DNA from: Acidobacteriota bacterium
Lineage (GTDB): Bacteria; Acidobacteriota; Thermoanaerobaculia; Multivoradales; Multivoraceae
Direction of reading: 5' to 3'
Length of the DNA: 64,000 nt
NCBI GenBank assembly: GCA_026707545.1
Contig: JAPOWR010000001.1
Span: 1,265,778 to 1,329,777, forward strand
Positions 33,915-42,692 of the stretch are shown in pieces (position 1 is the first letter of the stretch; every line of letters begins with the position of its first letter). Position numbers and translations under genes: made by a program. The notes beneath the pieces are model-generated. The model saw only the letters and a program-made list of their open reading frames with translations. It did not search any database and was not told the origin of the DNA.

Positions 33915-34726
33915 CGGCGTCGGCGTCCCCGTTTCCGTCCGCCGCCGGAGCGCCCTGCTGAACCTCGGCCGGAACCGGCCTTCAAGCTCGCTACTTCCCT
34001 CACCGAGAGTTCCCGCCAATCACCGGTCGGTAAGTGGGCATCCTCGAGACGGCCGATCGCCACGCGGCGCAGTCGTTGTACCGGATGTCCGACGCGGAAG
34101 AACATCTCCCGGATCTGCCGGGTCCGGCCTTCCCTCAGTTCCATCTCCCACCAGCTCGACGAGCGCGCGGTCCTGCCTCCCCTGCGCGTTCGCACCAGAC
34201 GCGGAGTCACCGGTGCCGTTCGCCGGCCCGCGATAAACATCCCCCGGCCGAGCCGCTCGATGGCCGCCCGGCCCGGGAACCCCCGGACCTTGACCAGATA
34301 CCGCTTCGTGCAGCCGAAGCGCGGATGCGTAAGGCGGTTGGCGAGATCGCCGTCGTCCGTGAAGAGGAGCAGGCCCTCGGTCCGGTAGTCGAGCCGACCG
34401 ACCGGCTTGAGCCGTCCGCGCCATCTCTCCGGGAGCAGGTCCATGACCGTAGGGCGGCCTTCGGGGTCGCTGCGGGTCGTTACGTGACCGGCCGGCTTGT
34501 TCAGAAGGACGTAGAGCGTCGCATCCATCCGCGCGATGGGTTCGCCGTCGACCCGGACCGTCTCCCTTCCCTTGCCCCACTGCCGGGCGCGGTCTCCGAG
34601 GACCGCGACGCGGTCGTCGATCGTGACCCGGCCGGCCCGAATCAGGTCTTCCGCGGCCCGGCGCGACGCGACGCCTGCGCGCGAGAGGATCTTCTGCAGC
34701 CGCTCGCCCTTCGGTTCCTCAGCCAT
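33911..34726 (-). CDS. rluB: RsuA/RluB-family pseudouridine synthase
   Basis: 271 residues: an S4 domain (ERLQKILSRAGVASRRAAEDLI) followed by the RsuA-type catalytic domain with GRLDYRTEGLLLFTDDGDLA (catalytic Asp) and the REGRTRQIREMF signature. The C-terminus is an Arg/Gly-rich tail. The genomic setting scpA-scpB-rluB-cmk is classic and supports 23S rRNA U2605-type specificity, though RsuA or RluE cannot be excluded from sequence. The ATG at 34726 overlaps the scpB end by 8 bases. Confidence 0.93.
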   Translation of the reverse strand: MAEEPKGERLQKILSRAGVASRRAAEDLIRAGRVTIDDRVAVLGDRARQWGKGRETVRVDGEPIARMDATLYVLLNKPAGHVTTRSDPEGRPTVMDLLPERWRGRLKPVGRLDYRTEGLLLFTDDGDLANRLTHPRFGCTKRYLVKVRGFPGRAAIERLGRGMFIAGRRTAPVTPRLVRTRRGGRTARSSSWWEMELREGRTRQIREMFFRVGHPVQRLRRVAIGRLEDAHLPTGDWRELSVREVASLKAGSGRGSAGRSGGGRKRGRRRR

Positions 34727-35336
34727 CGATCGGGTCCGCCGGCGCGAGGGCGATCGGTGTCTGCATGGGCTCCTCCTCGGCCCCACTGAGGAAGGTCTCT
34801 TCGAATTCTTCCAGCGGCGGCAGCTCGGAGAGAGCGCGCAGGCCGAAGTGAAGCAGAAACTCGCGCGTCGTCGTATAGAGGAAGGGACTGCCGACGACTT
34901 CCTTGCGCCCGGAAATCCGGATGAGCCGGCGCTCAAGAAGCGTTTTCAACACACCGGCGGAGTTCCTGCCCCTCAGCTCCTGGATCTCCGGACTCGTCAC
35001 CGGCTGGCGGTAGGCCACGATCGCCAGCGTCTCCACCGCGGCCATGGACAACCTGCTGCGACCGGCCACCTCGAAGAACCTGCGCAGGTAGGGATGCAGG
35101 TCGGAACGCGTGACGAGTCGGTATCCACCGCCGGCCCGGTCCAGGACGACGCCGCGGTTCGGCGGGCCGCCGGTTCCGTCAACCCGGTAACGGTCGAGAA
35201 CCGCCTGGAGAGCCTCGGCCGCGCGTTCTGGGTCATCTTCGGGAAACACCTCGAGGAGCTTCGCCTCGGGTTGAGGATCGGGGCTGGCGAAGAGCAGAGC
35301 CTCGAACACCGCCTCCATCTCGGCCGTGTCCGTCAT
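34719..35336 (-). CDS. scpB: Segregation and condensation protein B
   Basis: 205-residue winged-helix kite protein of the SMC-ScpAB condensin. Signatures: EALLFASPDP, RLSMAAVETLAIVAYRQPVTSPEI (near 95-118), LLERRLIRISGR and the second winged helix with YTTTREFLLHFGL. ATG overlaps the scpA stop by 4 bases. No smc gene in the window. Confidence 0.95.
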   Translation of the reverse strand: MTDTAEMEAVFEALLFASPDPQPEAKLLEVFPEDDPERAAEALQAVLDRYRVDGTGGPPNRGVVLDRAGGGYRLVTRSDLHPYLRRFFEVAGRSRLSMAAVETLAIVAYRQPVTSPEIQELRGRNSAGVLKTLLERRLIRISGRKEVVGSPFLYTTTREFLLHFGLRALSELPPLEEFEETFLSGAEEEPMQTPIALAPADPIDG

Positions 35337-36148
35337 CCGGTCAGGTCCTCCAGCAGAACCGGATCGAGCGCGCGCGTGGTGCGGAACAGAAAGACGGAGC
35401 CGGCGTCAGAGGGGTGGAGCCGCACCAGATTGAGGCGAGCCATCTCCAGCACGGCGAGGAAGCACGCGATCGCTTCCGCACGACTCGACAGCGCGAACAG
35501 GTCGTCCTTCAGATCGAGTGAGCGGCCGCCCTCGAAGCGGCTCAGCAACCGCTCGATCTGGCCCCGCACACTGAAGGTCTCTCCCGAGTAAACGAGGGGA
35601 CTGGGATGCTCCTCGTCGTAGCGCTTCAGCACGCCTCGCAACACCTGAAGCAGGTCGAAGAGCGACAGGTCGCCCAGGTCGAACTCCTCCTCGTCGGCGG
35701 CTGCGACAGTCTCCGTCCGGCCGCGCGTCCACAGCCCGTGGCGGAGGCTGTCGACCTCGGCCAGGGTCTGCGCAGCCTCCTTGAGCCGCTGGTACTCGAG
35801 CAACCGTTCGATCAACTCCCGGCGCGGATCTTCCGGTTCCTCGCCGGGCGCCGGCTCGGGTTGTGGCAGCAGTACCCTGGCTTTCAGCTGAATCAGCAGG
35901 GCCGCCTCGTAGATGTAGTCGGCGGCGATATCGAGATCCAGCTCGTCCATCAGGTCCAGGTACGCGTGAAACTGATCACAGATCAGGGCGACCGGGATGT
36001 CCGTGATCTCGATCTCGTTGATTCTCACGAGGTGAAGCAACAGATCGAGGGGGCCCTCGAACTCCGGCAACTCGACCCGCCAGGAGGCCGGCAGCAGGCT
36101 GCTTGAAGCCTGGGCGCTGGCGCGTCCTACGTTGACGGTCGAGTTCAT
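35333..36148 (-). CDS. scpA: Segregation and condensation protein A
   Basis: The kleisin bridging SMC heads; 271 residues from the ATG at 36148, which has GGTGGG 7 bases upstream (an upstream TTG in frame is less likely). Conserved kleisin segments are VELPEFEGPLDLLLHLVRINEIEITDIPV (N-terminal SMC-neck contact), DYIYEAALLIQLKARVLLP and the C-terminal winged-helix region near 220-270. Tightly coupled to scpB. Confidence 0.95.
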   Translation of the reverse strand: MNSTVNVGRASAQASSSLLPASWRVELPEFEGPLDLLLHLVRINEIEITDIPVALICDQFHAYLDLMDELDLDIAADYIYEAALLIQLKARVLLPQPEPAPGEEPEDPRRELIERLLEYQRLKEAAQTLAEVDSLRHGLWTRGRTETVAAADEEEFDLGDLSLFDLLQVLRGVLKRYDEEHPSPLVYSGETFSVRGQIERLLSRFEGGRSLDLKDDLFALSSRAEAIACFLAVLEMARLNLVRLHPSDAGSVFLFRTTRALDPVLLEDLTG

Positions 36149-36192
36149 CAGTACTGCCCACCGGAGCAACTGCAGCCCGAGATGGAACTCAT
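36148..36192 (-). CDS. Possible 14-residue ORF between glycosyltransferase and scpA
   Basis: ATG at 36192 overlaps the glycosyltransferase TGA as ATGA, and its own TGA shares a base with the scpA ATG (TGATG). The peptide is MSSISGCSCSGGQY, with two cysteines in GCSC. Both junctions look like translational coupling, but the ORF is so short that chance is a serious alternative. It might act as a translational bridge rather than encode a working peptide. Confidence 0.25.
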   Translation of the reverse strand: MSSISGCSCSGGQY

Positions 36193-37388
36193 CTGTCCGG
36201 ATTCTTCCACACAGGCGGCAGCGATCGACGGACCCGTTCCAGCGCTTCCAGCCACCGCTCCGCCGCGTGGCGCGGCCGGTACCGTTGATCGAGCCGGCGG
36301 CCTCCCGCCTCCCCCCGCCGGCGGGATTCGTCGGGATCGAGCGTCGCGGCGATCAAGGCCTCGGCCAAAGCGCCCGAACGCTCGGGCGCCACGAGCCAGC
36401 CGGTCTCCCCGTCGACGACGACCTCGGGAATGCCGCTGACCGCGGAGGCGATGACGGGAACCCCGTCCCCCATGGACTCGAGCACGACCAGCGGCATGCC
36501 CTCGTACGTGGACGGTACGACGAGGGCGGCAGCGTGGCGCCGCAACCGGGCCACTTCCGACCGGGAGCACCGGCCGGCAAAACGCACGCTCGCTCCCAGC
36601 CCGAGATCCCGGGCCAGCGCTGAAAGCGAATCACGCCGCTCCCCGTCGCCCGCGATGATCAGCCGCGGACGATGACCGCGTCCGCGAGCGGTCGCCACGG
36701 CTCGCAACAGGATCTCGAAGCCCTTGCGAATCCGCAACCGTCCCACTGCGAGCAGGAAGGGCTTCTCCCGAAGGAGCCCGTCGACCCGGCTCCCTCGGGC
36801 CTCATCGTCGTCCGGCAGATCCAGGGGTGCGCCGGTGACATTCGGAATCACCTCGACCCCAACGACACCGTAGTCACGTTCGATCTCGGCGGCGGTGACC
36901 CGGCTCGGCGCCAGGCGGAGGTCCGCACCCCTGGCCGTGATCCGGCCCAGGGCGATGTGCACGGGCGTGCGCAGTGAGCGGAAGACGCGTTCGCTCCTTG
37001 CCGGACGGGCGACGACCCCGGCGCGACCATCGCGGTCGAACAGCGGACGGACCGCCAGGCGCTCCTGGACATAGCTCACCTGCTGGAGCGCCGTGAGCAG
37101 AGGTCGGCGACCGGCCGGCCGGCCGGCCAGGTCCCGGATGACCAGACCGCCGTCGCTTTCGTGGACCTGCACCACGTCCGGCCGCCACTCGTCGACCCGG
37201 CGCGCGACGGCACGCCGCGCGGACCAGGGAAACGAGGTCTTCGAGACCCTCGGGCCACACTGGTCACGGCCAAGGATCTCGACCTCGCAGCCGGCCTGCC
37301 GCAGGCCCCAGGCGAGCTGAAGCACCTGTTCACCCGCACCGGAGAGATCGCGCGGGGGCAGGACGTTGGCCACCAGAAGGACCTTCAC
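36189..37388 (-). CDS. Glycosyltransferase family 4 protein
   Basis: 399 residues, GT-B fold. The start GTG at 37388 overlaps the recG stop (GTGA) and gives VKVLLVANVLPPRDLSGAGEQV, the typical donor-independent N-terminal Rossmann opening. The C-terminal nucleotide-sugar half has FLLAVGRLRIRKGFEILLRA, IAGDGERRDSL, and the EX7E-type stretch VVPSTYEGMPLVVLESMGDG with GIPEVV. Acceptor and sugar are unknown; it probably adds a sugar to a lipid or envelope glycan. Confidence 0.9.
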   Translation of the reverse strand: MKVLLVANVLPPRDLSGAGEQVLQLAWGLRQAGCEVEILGRDQCGPRVSKTSFPWSARRAVARRVDEWRPDVVQVHESDGGLVIRDLAGRPAGRRPLLTALQQVSYVQERLAVRPLFDRDGRAGVVARPARSERVFRSLRTPVHIALGRITARGADLRLAPSRVTAAEIERDYGVVGVEVIPNVTGAPLDLPDDDEARGSRVDGLLREKPFLLAVGRLRIRKGFEILLRAVATARGRGHRPRLIIAGDGERRDSLSALARDLGLGASVRFAGRCSRSEVARLRRHAAALVVPSTYEGMPLVVLESMGDGVPVIASAVSGIPEVVVDGETGWLVAPERSGALAEALIAATLDPDESRRRGEAGGRRLDQRYRPRHAAERWLEALERVRRSLPPVWKNPDR

Positions 37389-39520
37389 GGCTCGGCGTCC
37401 CCTTCCACCGAAGCGGCAAGCGCCGGAATCCGCCGCTCCAACTGACGCCGCAGCGGTTCGTTGCCAGGCTCCGCCAGCCGGTCCAGCAGCCTCGCGGCGT
37501 CGGCGCGCGCCGCCACGAGCCACTTCCAGTCACGGGCCAGGTCGCCGAAGCGGAACTGCGGCAACCCCGCCTGACGCGTGCCGAGCACCTCGCCGGGTCC
37601 GCGCTGCCGCAGATCCTCCTCCGCGATCCGGAAGCCGTCGGTCGATGCTTCGAACACGGCCAGCCGACGCTCCGCTTCGGCCGACGACCCGCCCGAGATG
37701 GCGATGCAGATCGGCTCCCCGAGCGTTTGATCCGTACCCCGTCCGATGCGTCCCCGAAGCTGGTGCAGCTGGGCCAGTCCGAACCGCTCCGCCCCGAGGA
37801 TCACCATCGCGGTCGCCTCAGGAACGTCGACGCCCACCTCGATCACGGTCGTCGCGAGCAGAACGCGGATCGAGCCGGCCGAAAAGCGGCTCATCGTCGC
37901 GTCGCGCTCCTCGCGGCCCAGACGACCGTGGACGACGCCATGGGGCGCCGCGAGCGCTTCGGCCCACCAGGCGCCCGACTCCTCGAGCGACGGCAGGCCG
38001 GCCGCACTTCCTTCGCCGGAGTCGATCAGGGGGAAGACGACGAATGCCCTGCCACCGCGCCGAAGGCTCTGCCTTACAAGAGCCACTGCCTCGTCCCTGT
38101 GCTTCTCGGTCAGGACGCGGGTCGCGACCGGGCGGCGACCCGGCGGCATCTCGTCCACCAGCGACACGTCCAGGTCGCCGTACACGGTCAGCGCCAGGGA
38201 TCTGGGAATCGGCGTTGCGGTCATGACCAGGAGATCCGGGCGCTGCCCTTTCTGCGCCAGGGCCTGGCGCTGGACGACACCGAACCGGTGCTGCTCGTCG
38301 ACGACGGCGAGTCCAAGGCGGGCGAACCGCGTGCGCTCCTGGATCAACGCGTGGGTGCCGATCGTGAGGTCGATCCCGCCGGCCGCGACCCGCTCGAGCA
38401 CCGCGCCGCGCCCGTCGCTGGCGACGCGCTGGCTGGAGGTCACGAGCGCGAGGTCGAGGTACGGCCCCAACAACCGCCGCAGGGAGTCGAAGTGCTGTTC
38501 GGCGAGCAGCTCCGTTGGCGCCATCAGGGCGGACTGGAGGCCGCTCCTCGTCGCGAGCAGGCAGGCCAGGGCGGCAAGGACCGTCTTGCCACAGCCGACA
38601 TCGCCCTGCACCAGGCGAAGCATGGGCCGCCGCCCGAGGAGGTCCGCTTCGATCTCCTCGAGCACCCGTTCCTGGGCACCGGTCAGCCGGAACGGCAGCA
38701 GTTCCCGAGCTACTGCCTCCGCCGCGTCGGAGGTCTCGTACCGGTGAGGCTTCCCGTGCCGGCTGCGCCGCCTGCGAACGGCGGCGAGCTGCAACTGCTG
38801 GAGCAGGAACTCCCCGTAGGCAAGGCGCGCATGGGCGCGACTTCGTCTCTCGTTCAGTGCTTCGACCGAGGCCTCGGCGGAGGGGCGATGGACCGCGGTC
38901 AGTGCCTCGGCCAGACTTGGCAGGCCGTGCCGGGCCCGTTCTTCGCCCGGCAGCCACTCCTCGATCCAGTCGGAGCCGCGGGTTTCCGTCAGGCGGGACA
39001 CGGCGCCGCGGACCAGGCGCTCCACCCGCGACGGCGGAACGTCGCCGATGCGGCCGTACACCGGCCGTAGGCCGCCCCCGCGGGCCGGCTCCTCCTCGAC
39101 TCGTTCGATCGTCGGATTCGCTAGCTGCCAGTGCCCGTCCCCGCCCCGGCGTCTGGGCACTCCGTGGAGGAGGTAGGAAGCCTCCTCGTCCAGCTGGTTC
39201 AACAGGTAGGGCCGATTGAACCAGACCACGCCGATCCGGTTCTCGCCGTCGTGCGCGACCGCCTCCACACGCGAGAAGCGGCGGCCGCCGAACACCCGGC
39301 GCGGCTTCTGGAGGCGCACGACCACGGTCAAGGGTCCTGGCGCGTCTCCGCACGCATCGCCGCCCGGTGCGGGCAGGCGGCCGAGCGCGCGCCGGTCCTC
39401 GTACCGGATGGGAAGGTGCGCGAGCAGGTCGGCGATGCGGCGGCAACCTGCCTCGGCCAGCTTGCGTCCCAGCACGGGGCCCACACCGCGCGCACGGGTG
39501 ATCGGGTCGAACGGCTCCAT
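37385..39520 (-). CDS. recG: ATP-dependent DNA helicase RecG
   Basis: Fork-reversal helicase, 711 residues. Wedge domain in the first 200 residues (RGVGPVLGRKLAEAGCRRIADLLAHLP), Walker A VQGDVGCGKTVLAALA near 305, motif II DEQHRFGVVQRQAL near 405, motif III TATPIPRSLALT, motif VI QLRGRIGRG near 600. Upstream ldcA ends 8 bases before its start. Confidence 0.96.
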   Translation of the reverse strand: MEPFDPITRARGVGPVLGRKLAEAGCRRIADLLAHLPIRYEDRRALGRLPAPGGDACGDAPGPLTVVVRLQKPRRVFGGRRFSRVEAVAHDGENRIGVVWFNRPYLLNQLDEEASYLLHGVPRRRGGDGHWQLANPTIERVEEEPARGGGLRPVYGRIGDVPPSRVERLVRGAVSRLTETRGSDWIEEWLPGEERARHGLPSLAEALTAVHRPSAEASVEALNERRSRAHARLAYGEFLLQQLQLAAVRRRRSRHGKPHRYETSDAAEAVARELLPFRLTGAQERVLEEIEADLLGRRPMLRLVQGDVGCGKTVLAALACLLATRSGLQSALMAPTELLAEQHFDSLRRLLGPYLDLALVTSSQRVASDGRGAVLERVAAGGIDLTIGTHALIQERTRFARLGLAVVDEQHRFGVVQRQALAQKGQRPDLLVMTATPIPRSLALTVYGDLDVSLVDEMPPGRRPVATRVLTEKHRDEAVALVRQSLRRGGRAFVVFPLIDSGEGSAAGLPSLEESGAWWAEALAAPHGVVHGRLGREERDATMSRFSAGSIRVLLATTVIEVGVDVPEATAMVILGAERFGLAQLHQLRGRIGRGTDQTLGEPICIAISGGSSAEAERRLAVFEASTDGFRIAEEDLRQRGPGEVLGTRQAGLPQFRFGDLARDWKWLVAARADAARLLDRLAEPGNEPLRRQLERRIPALAASVEGDAEP

Positions 39521-39528
39521 CGGCGGAG

Positions 39529-40452
39529 TCAGTCCGTGACTTCCAGCGTGCCGGCATTCGGATCGAGCCGGACCGACGCCCCCAGCGGCAGCGTGTGGTT
39601 GGGCGCCTGGTGACCGGCGGGAAGACCGACCAGCAGCGGCACGCCGAGTGCCTCGGCGAAGTCGATCAACCCGTCGCGCGCGTCGCAGTTCGTGAAATGG
39701 CCGGCGACCACCGCGCGCACACCACCGACGCGTCGGGCGGACCGAAGCTGCGTCAGCAGCCGGTCGATCCGGTACTCGGGCTCATCGATGTCCTCGAGAA
39801 ACAGGATGGACTCGCGGAAGTCCGGCAGGAAACCGGTCCCGATCGTCGCCGCCAGCATCGTCAGGCAACCGCCGAGAAGACGGCCTTCGATGGCTTCCGG
39901 TCGGCCGGCCGACCTTGGCCTGCCGACCGGCTCGAGCTGCCAGCCCTCCCCTCGCCTGCCATCCAGTGCGGCGAGCAGGGAGCGTCGCTCCTCCGCCAGC
40001 AGCCCGCGGGCGAAGTCGACCAGCATCGGGCCATGGAAAGCCACCGTCCGGGTTCTGGCGACCAGGCCGAGCAGGAACGGCGTCAGGTCCGAGTAGCCGA
40101 TGTAGGGCCGCGGTCTTCCGGCGAGCAGCCGCCAGTCGATGTGCTCCAGGAGCCGCGTCACGCCATAGCCGCCACGGGCGAAGACGATCGCGGCGATCTC
40201 CTCGTCCGCCGCCAGATCGTGGAACGCCTGCAGCCGCTGGCGGTCCGATCCCACGAACAGATCGCGCCCTTCCCGTTTCGCCCCGGGACGCAGGTTGGAG
40301 GCGAGCACGACCTCGAACCCGAGCTCTTCAAGCGCGGCCGCGCCAGCCTGGAGACGTTCGTCGTCGATCGGTCCGGACAGTGCCCCGATGCCGATCCGGT
40401 CACCCGGCGCGACGGACGGCGGCCATCCGAAGGGCCTGTCGAAGAAGGTCAA
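39529..40452 (-). CDS. ldcA: LD-carboxypeptidase (S66 family)
   Basis: A murein-recycling enzyme removing the terminal D-Ala from tetrapeptides. 307 residues with S66 motifs: APGDRIGIGALSGPID, IAAIVFARGGYGVTRLLEHIDW (oxyanion region), FHGPMLVDFARG (nucleophile area is Gly-Pro-Met in place of the more usual Gly-Pro-Met/Val form), FLEDIDEPEYRIDRLLTQL (catalytic Glu) and PLLVGLPAGHQAPNHTLPLG (catalytic His). The first codon is TTG, 2 bases after the 3' strand of rnpB helix P1, with no ribosome site of its own; translation probably relies on processing of a joint transcript. Confidence 0.9.
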   Translation of the reverse strand: MTFFDRPFGWPPSVAPGDRIGIGALSGPIDDERLQAGAAALEELGFEVVLASNLRPGAKREGRDLFVGSDRQRLQAFHDLAADEEIAAIVFARGGYGVTRLLEHIDWRLLAGRPRPYIGYSDLTPFLLGLVARTRTVAFHGPMLVDFARGLLAEERRSLLAALDGRRGEGWQLEPVGRPRSAGRPEAIEGRLLGGCLTMLAATIGTGFLPDFRESILFLEDIDEPEYRIDRLLTQLRSARRVGGVRAVVAGHFTNCDARDGLIDFAEALGVPLLVGLPAGHQAPNHTLPLGASVRLDPNAGTLEVTD

Positions 40453-40453
40453 G

Positions 40454-40870
<417 letters not shown>

Positions 40871-40876
40871 AGGCGA

Positions 40877-40882
40877 ATCCTA
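40877..40882 (-). promoter_or_regulatory. -10 box of rnpB
   Basis: TAGGAT on the minus strand, seven bases before the inferred RNase P RNA 5' end. Position 40900-40905 at -35 reads GGATCG, a poor match. Confidence 0.45.
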
Positions 40883-40889
40883 CCACCGC

Positions 40890-42692
40890 TCAACCGGTCC
40901 GATCCCGCCGGACCGAGGCATAGACCGATCGGGCGAGCTTGGCGCCCAGGACCTCCTGGAGCTGCTCTTCCGACGCCCGGGTCACGCCAGCGTAGCTGCC
41001 GAAGCGCCGCACCAGCAACTTGCGCCGCTTCGGCCCGATGCCCCGGAGGTCGTCGAACCGGCTGCGCAGCGTTCGCCGGGAACGGCGACGGCGGTGACGC
41101 GACACGGCAAAGCGGTGCGCCTCGTCACGCACCTGCTGGAGCACGCGGAGGCCGGCGTGGTTCCGCCGCAGCCTGAGCGGCGCCGGCCGCGCCGGGACGT
41201 AGACCTCCTCCTCCCGCTTTGCGAGGCCCACCACCGGTGTCTCGTCGACGCCGAGTTCCGACAGCGCCTCAAGCGCCGCGTTCAACTGGCCGCGTCCTCC
41301 GTCGATCAGGATCAGGTCGGGCATCTCGCCGACCTCCTCGAGGGTCCTCCGGTAGCGGCGCTCCACCGCCTGGCGAATCGAGGCAAAGTCATCGGCCTGC
41401 TCCAGGCCCCGGATGTTGAAGCTGCGGTACTGGTTCTTGACCATCCGGCCGTCGTTCCAGACCACCAGGGAGGCGACCGTCTCGCTGCCGCCGAAGGTCG
41501 AAATGTCGAACCCCTCGATCCGCCGCGGCGAGTCTTCGAGGTCGAGCGCCCGCCGCAGCGCCTCGCCGGCCTCTCCGGCAGCGCCCGCACCCCGGAACCG
41601 GCGGCGGAAGGCCATTGCCGCGTTCCGGTTCGCCAGGGCCACCCGGTGCGCCTTCGGTCCGCGCGAGGGCATGCGGAGGTAGACCTTCGATTCGCGCCGT
41701 TCGCTCAGCCACGAAGTCAGCGCGTCTTCGCCGTCGATCGGCGCCGGCAGGTGGATCTCCTTCGGAATCAGCGTGGTCCGGTCGTAGAGCTGCGGCAGCA
41801 GTTCCGACAGCAGACGTTCGGCGGTGATCCTCGAGACCCCCTCCCAGAACAGCTCGCGACGATCGAGAACCTGGCCGCCGCGCATGACCAGCACGACGAC
41901 CGCCGCGTTGTCGCCGCTGGTATGGACACCGAAGATGTCGACATCCTCGCCCCGATCCGAGAACAGCTTCCGCCGCTGAGTGACCTGTCCAATCTCCTGC
42001 ATGGTGTCCCGAAGACGGGCCGCGGCCTCGAATTCCAGGTTGGCGGCATGCGTCCGCATGCCGCTGCGCAGGTCGCGCAGCAACTCGTCGTTCCTGCCGG
42101 AGAGAAAGAGGCGCGCCTTCTCCACCGCCTCCGCATAGGCTTCGTCGGTGGTCAGGCCGTCGACGCAGGGACCGAGACAGCGCTTCATGTCGTAGTAGAG
42201 GCAGGGGCGCGGCAGGCTGCCGTCGATCTCGATCCGGCATACCCGGATCCCGAACAGCTTCTGCGTCAGCTTGATCGCCTTGCGCGCCAGTCCGGCAGGG
42301 AGGTAGGGCCCGTAGTACTCCGCGCCGTCACGGCGAATGCGCCGCGTGAAAGCCAGACGTGGGTGGCCGTCGGCAAGGGTGAGCTTGAGGTACGGATAGG
42401 TCTTGTCGTCGCGCAGGCGGATGTTGAAGCGCGGTTGCCGGCGCTTGATCCAGTTGTTCTCGAGCAGCAGGGCCTCGGCCTCCGAGTCGGTGACCACGAA
42501 CTCGACGTCGGCCGCGTCCTGCAGCATCAGGGCGATCCGTGGATCCTCGGCCGGCTTGCGGTAGGCCACCGCGCGCCGGCGCAGGGACTTCGCCTTGCCG
42601 ACGTAGAGCGCCGCGCCGTCCTCCGACTTGAAGATGTAGATCCCCGGCTGATCCGGAAGCTCGCCGAGCCGGCGCGCGAGGCGCGGGTGCAT
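40890..42692 (-). CDS. uvrC: Excinuclease ABC subunit C
   Basis: Dual-incision nuclease of nucleotide excision repair, 600 residues. GIY-YIG nuclease domain at 15-95 (PGIYIFKSEDGAALYVGKAKSLRRR), the Cys-rich CLYYDMKRCLGPC segment near 165, a UVR domain (near 205), the RNase H-like endonuclease (RRIEGFDISTFGG, LILIDGGRGQLNA, near 375-465) and a C-terminal helix-hairpin-helix pair (DLRGIGPKRRKLLVRRFGS). The ATG shares a base with the uvrB stop. Confidence 0.96.
   Translation of the reverse strand: MHPRLARRLGELPDQPGIYIFKSEDGAALYVGKAKSLRRRAVAYRKPAEDPRIALMLQDAADVEFVVTDSEAEALLLENNWIKRRQPRFNIRLRDDKTYPYLKLTLADGHPRLAFTRRIRRDGAEYYGPYLPAGLARKAIKLTQKLFGIRVCRIEIDGSLPRPCLYYDMKRCLGPCVDGLTTDEAYAEAVEKARLFLSGRNDELLRDLRSGMRTHAANLEFEAAARLRDTMQEIGQVTQRRKLFSDRGEDVDIFGVHTSGDNAAVVVLVMRGGQVLDRRELFWEGVSRITAERLLSELLPQLYDRTTLIPKEIHLPAPIDGEDALTSWLSERRESKVYLRMPSRGPKAHRVALANRNAAMAFRRRFRGAGAAGEAGEALRRALDLEDSPRRIEGFDISTFGGSETVASLVVWNDGRMVKNQYRSFNIRGLEQADDFASIRQAVERRYRRTLEEVGEMPDLILIDGGRGQLNAALEALSELGVDETPVVGLAKREEEVYVPARPAPLRLRRNHAGLRVLQQVRDEAHRFAVSRHRRRRSRRTLRSRFDDLRGIGPKRRKLLVRRFGSYAGVTRASEEQLQEVLGAKLARSVYASVRRDRTG

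Noticed and set aside
36182..37523. Longer glycosyltransferase start at 37523
   Set aside because: The extra 45 residues are inside recG and unconserved; GTG at 37388 overlaps the recG stop as a coupled start.
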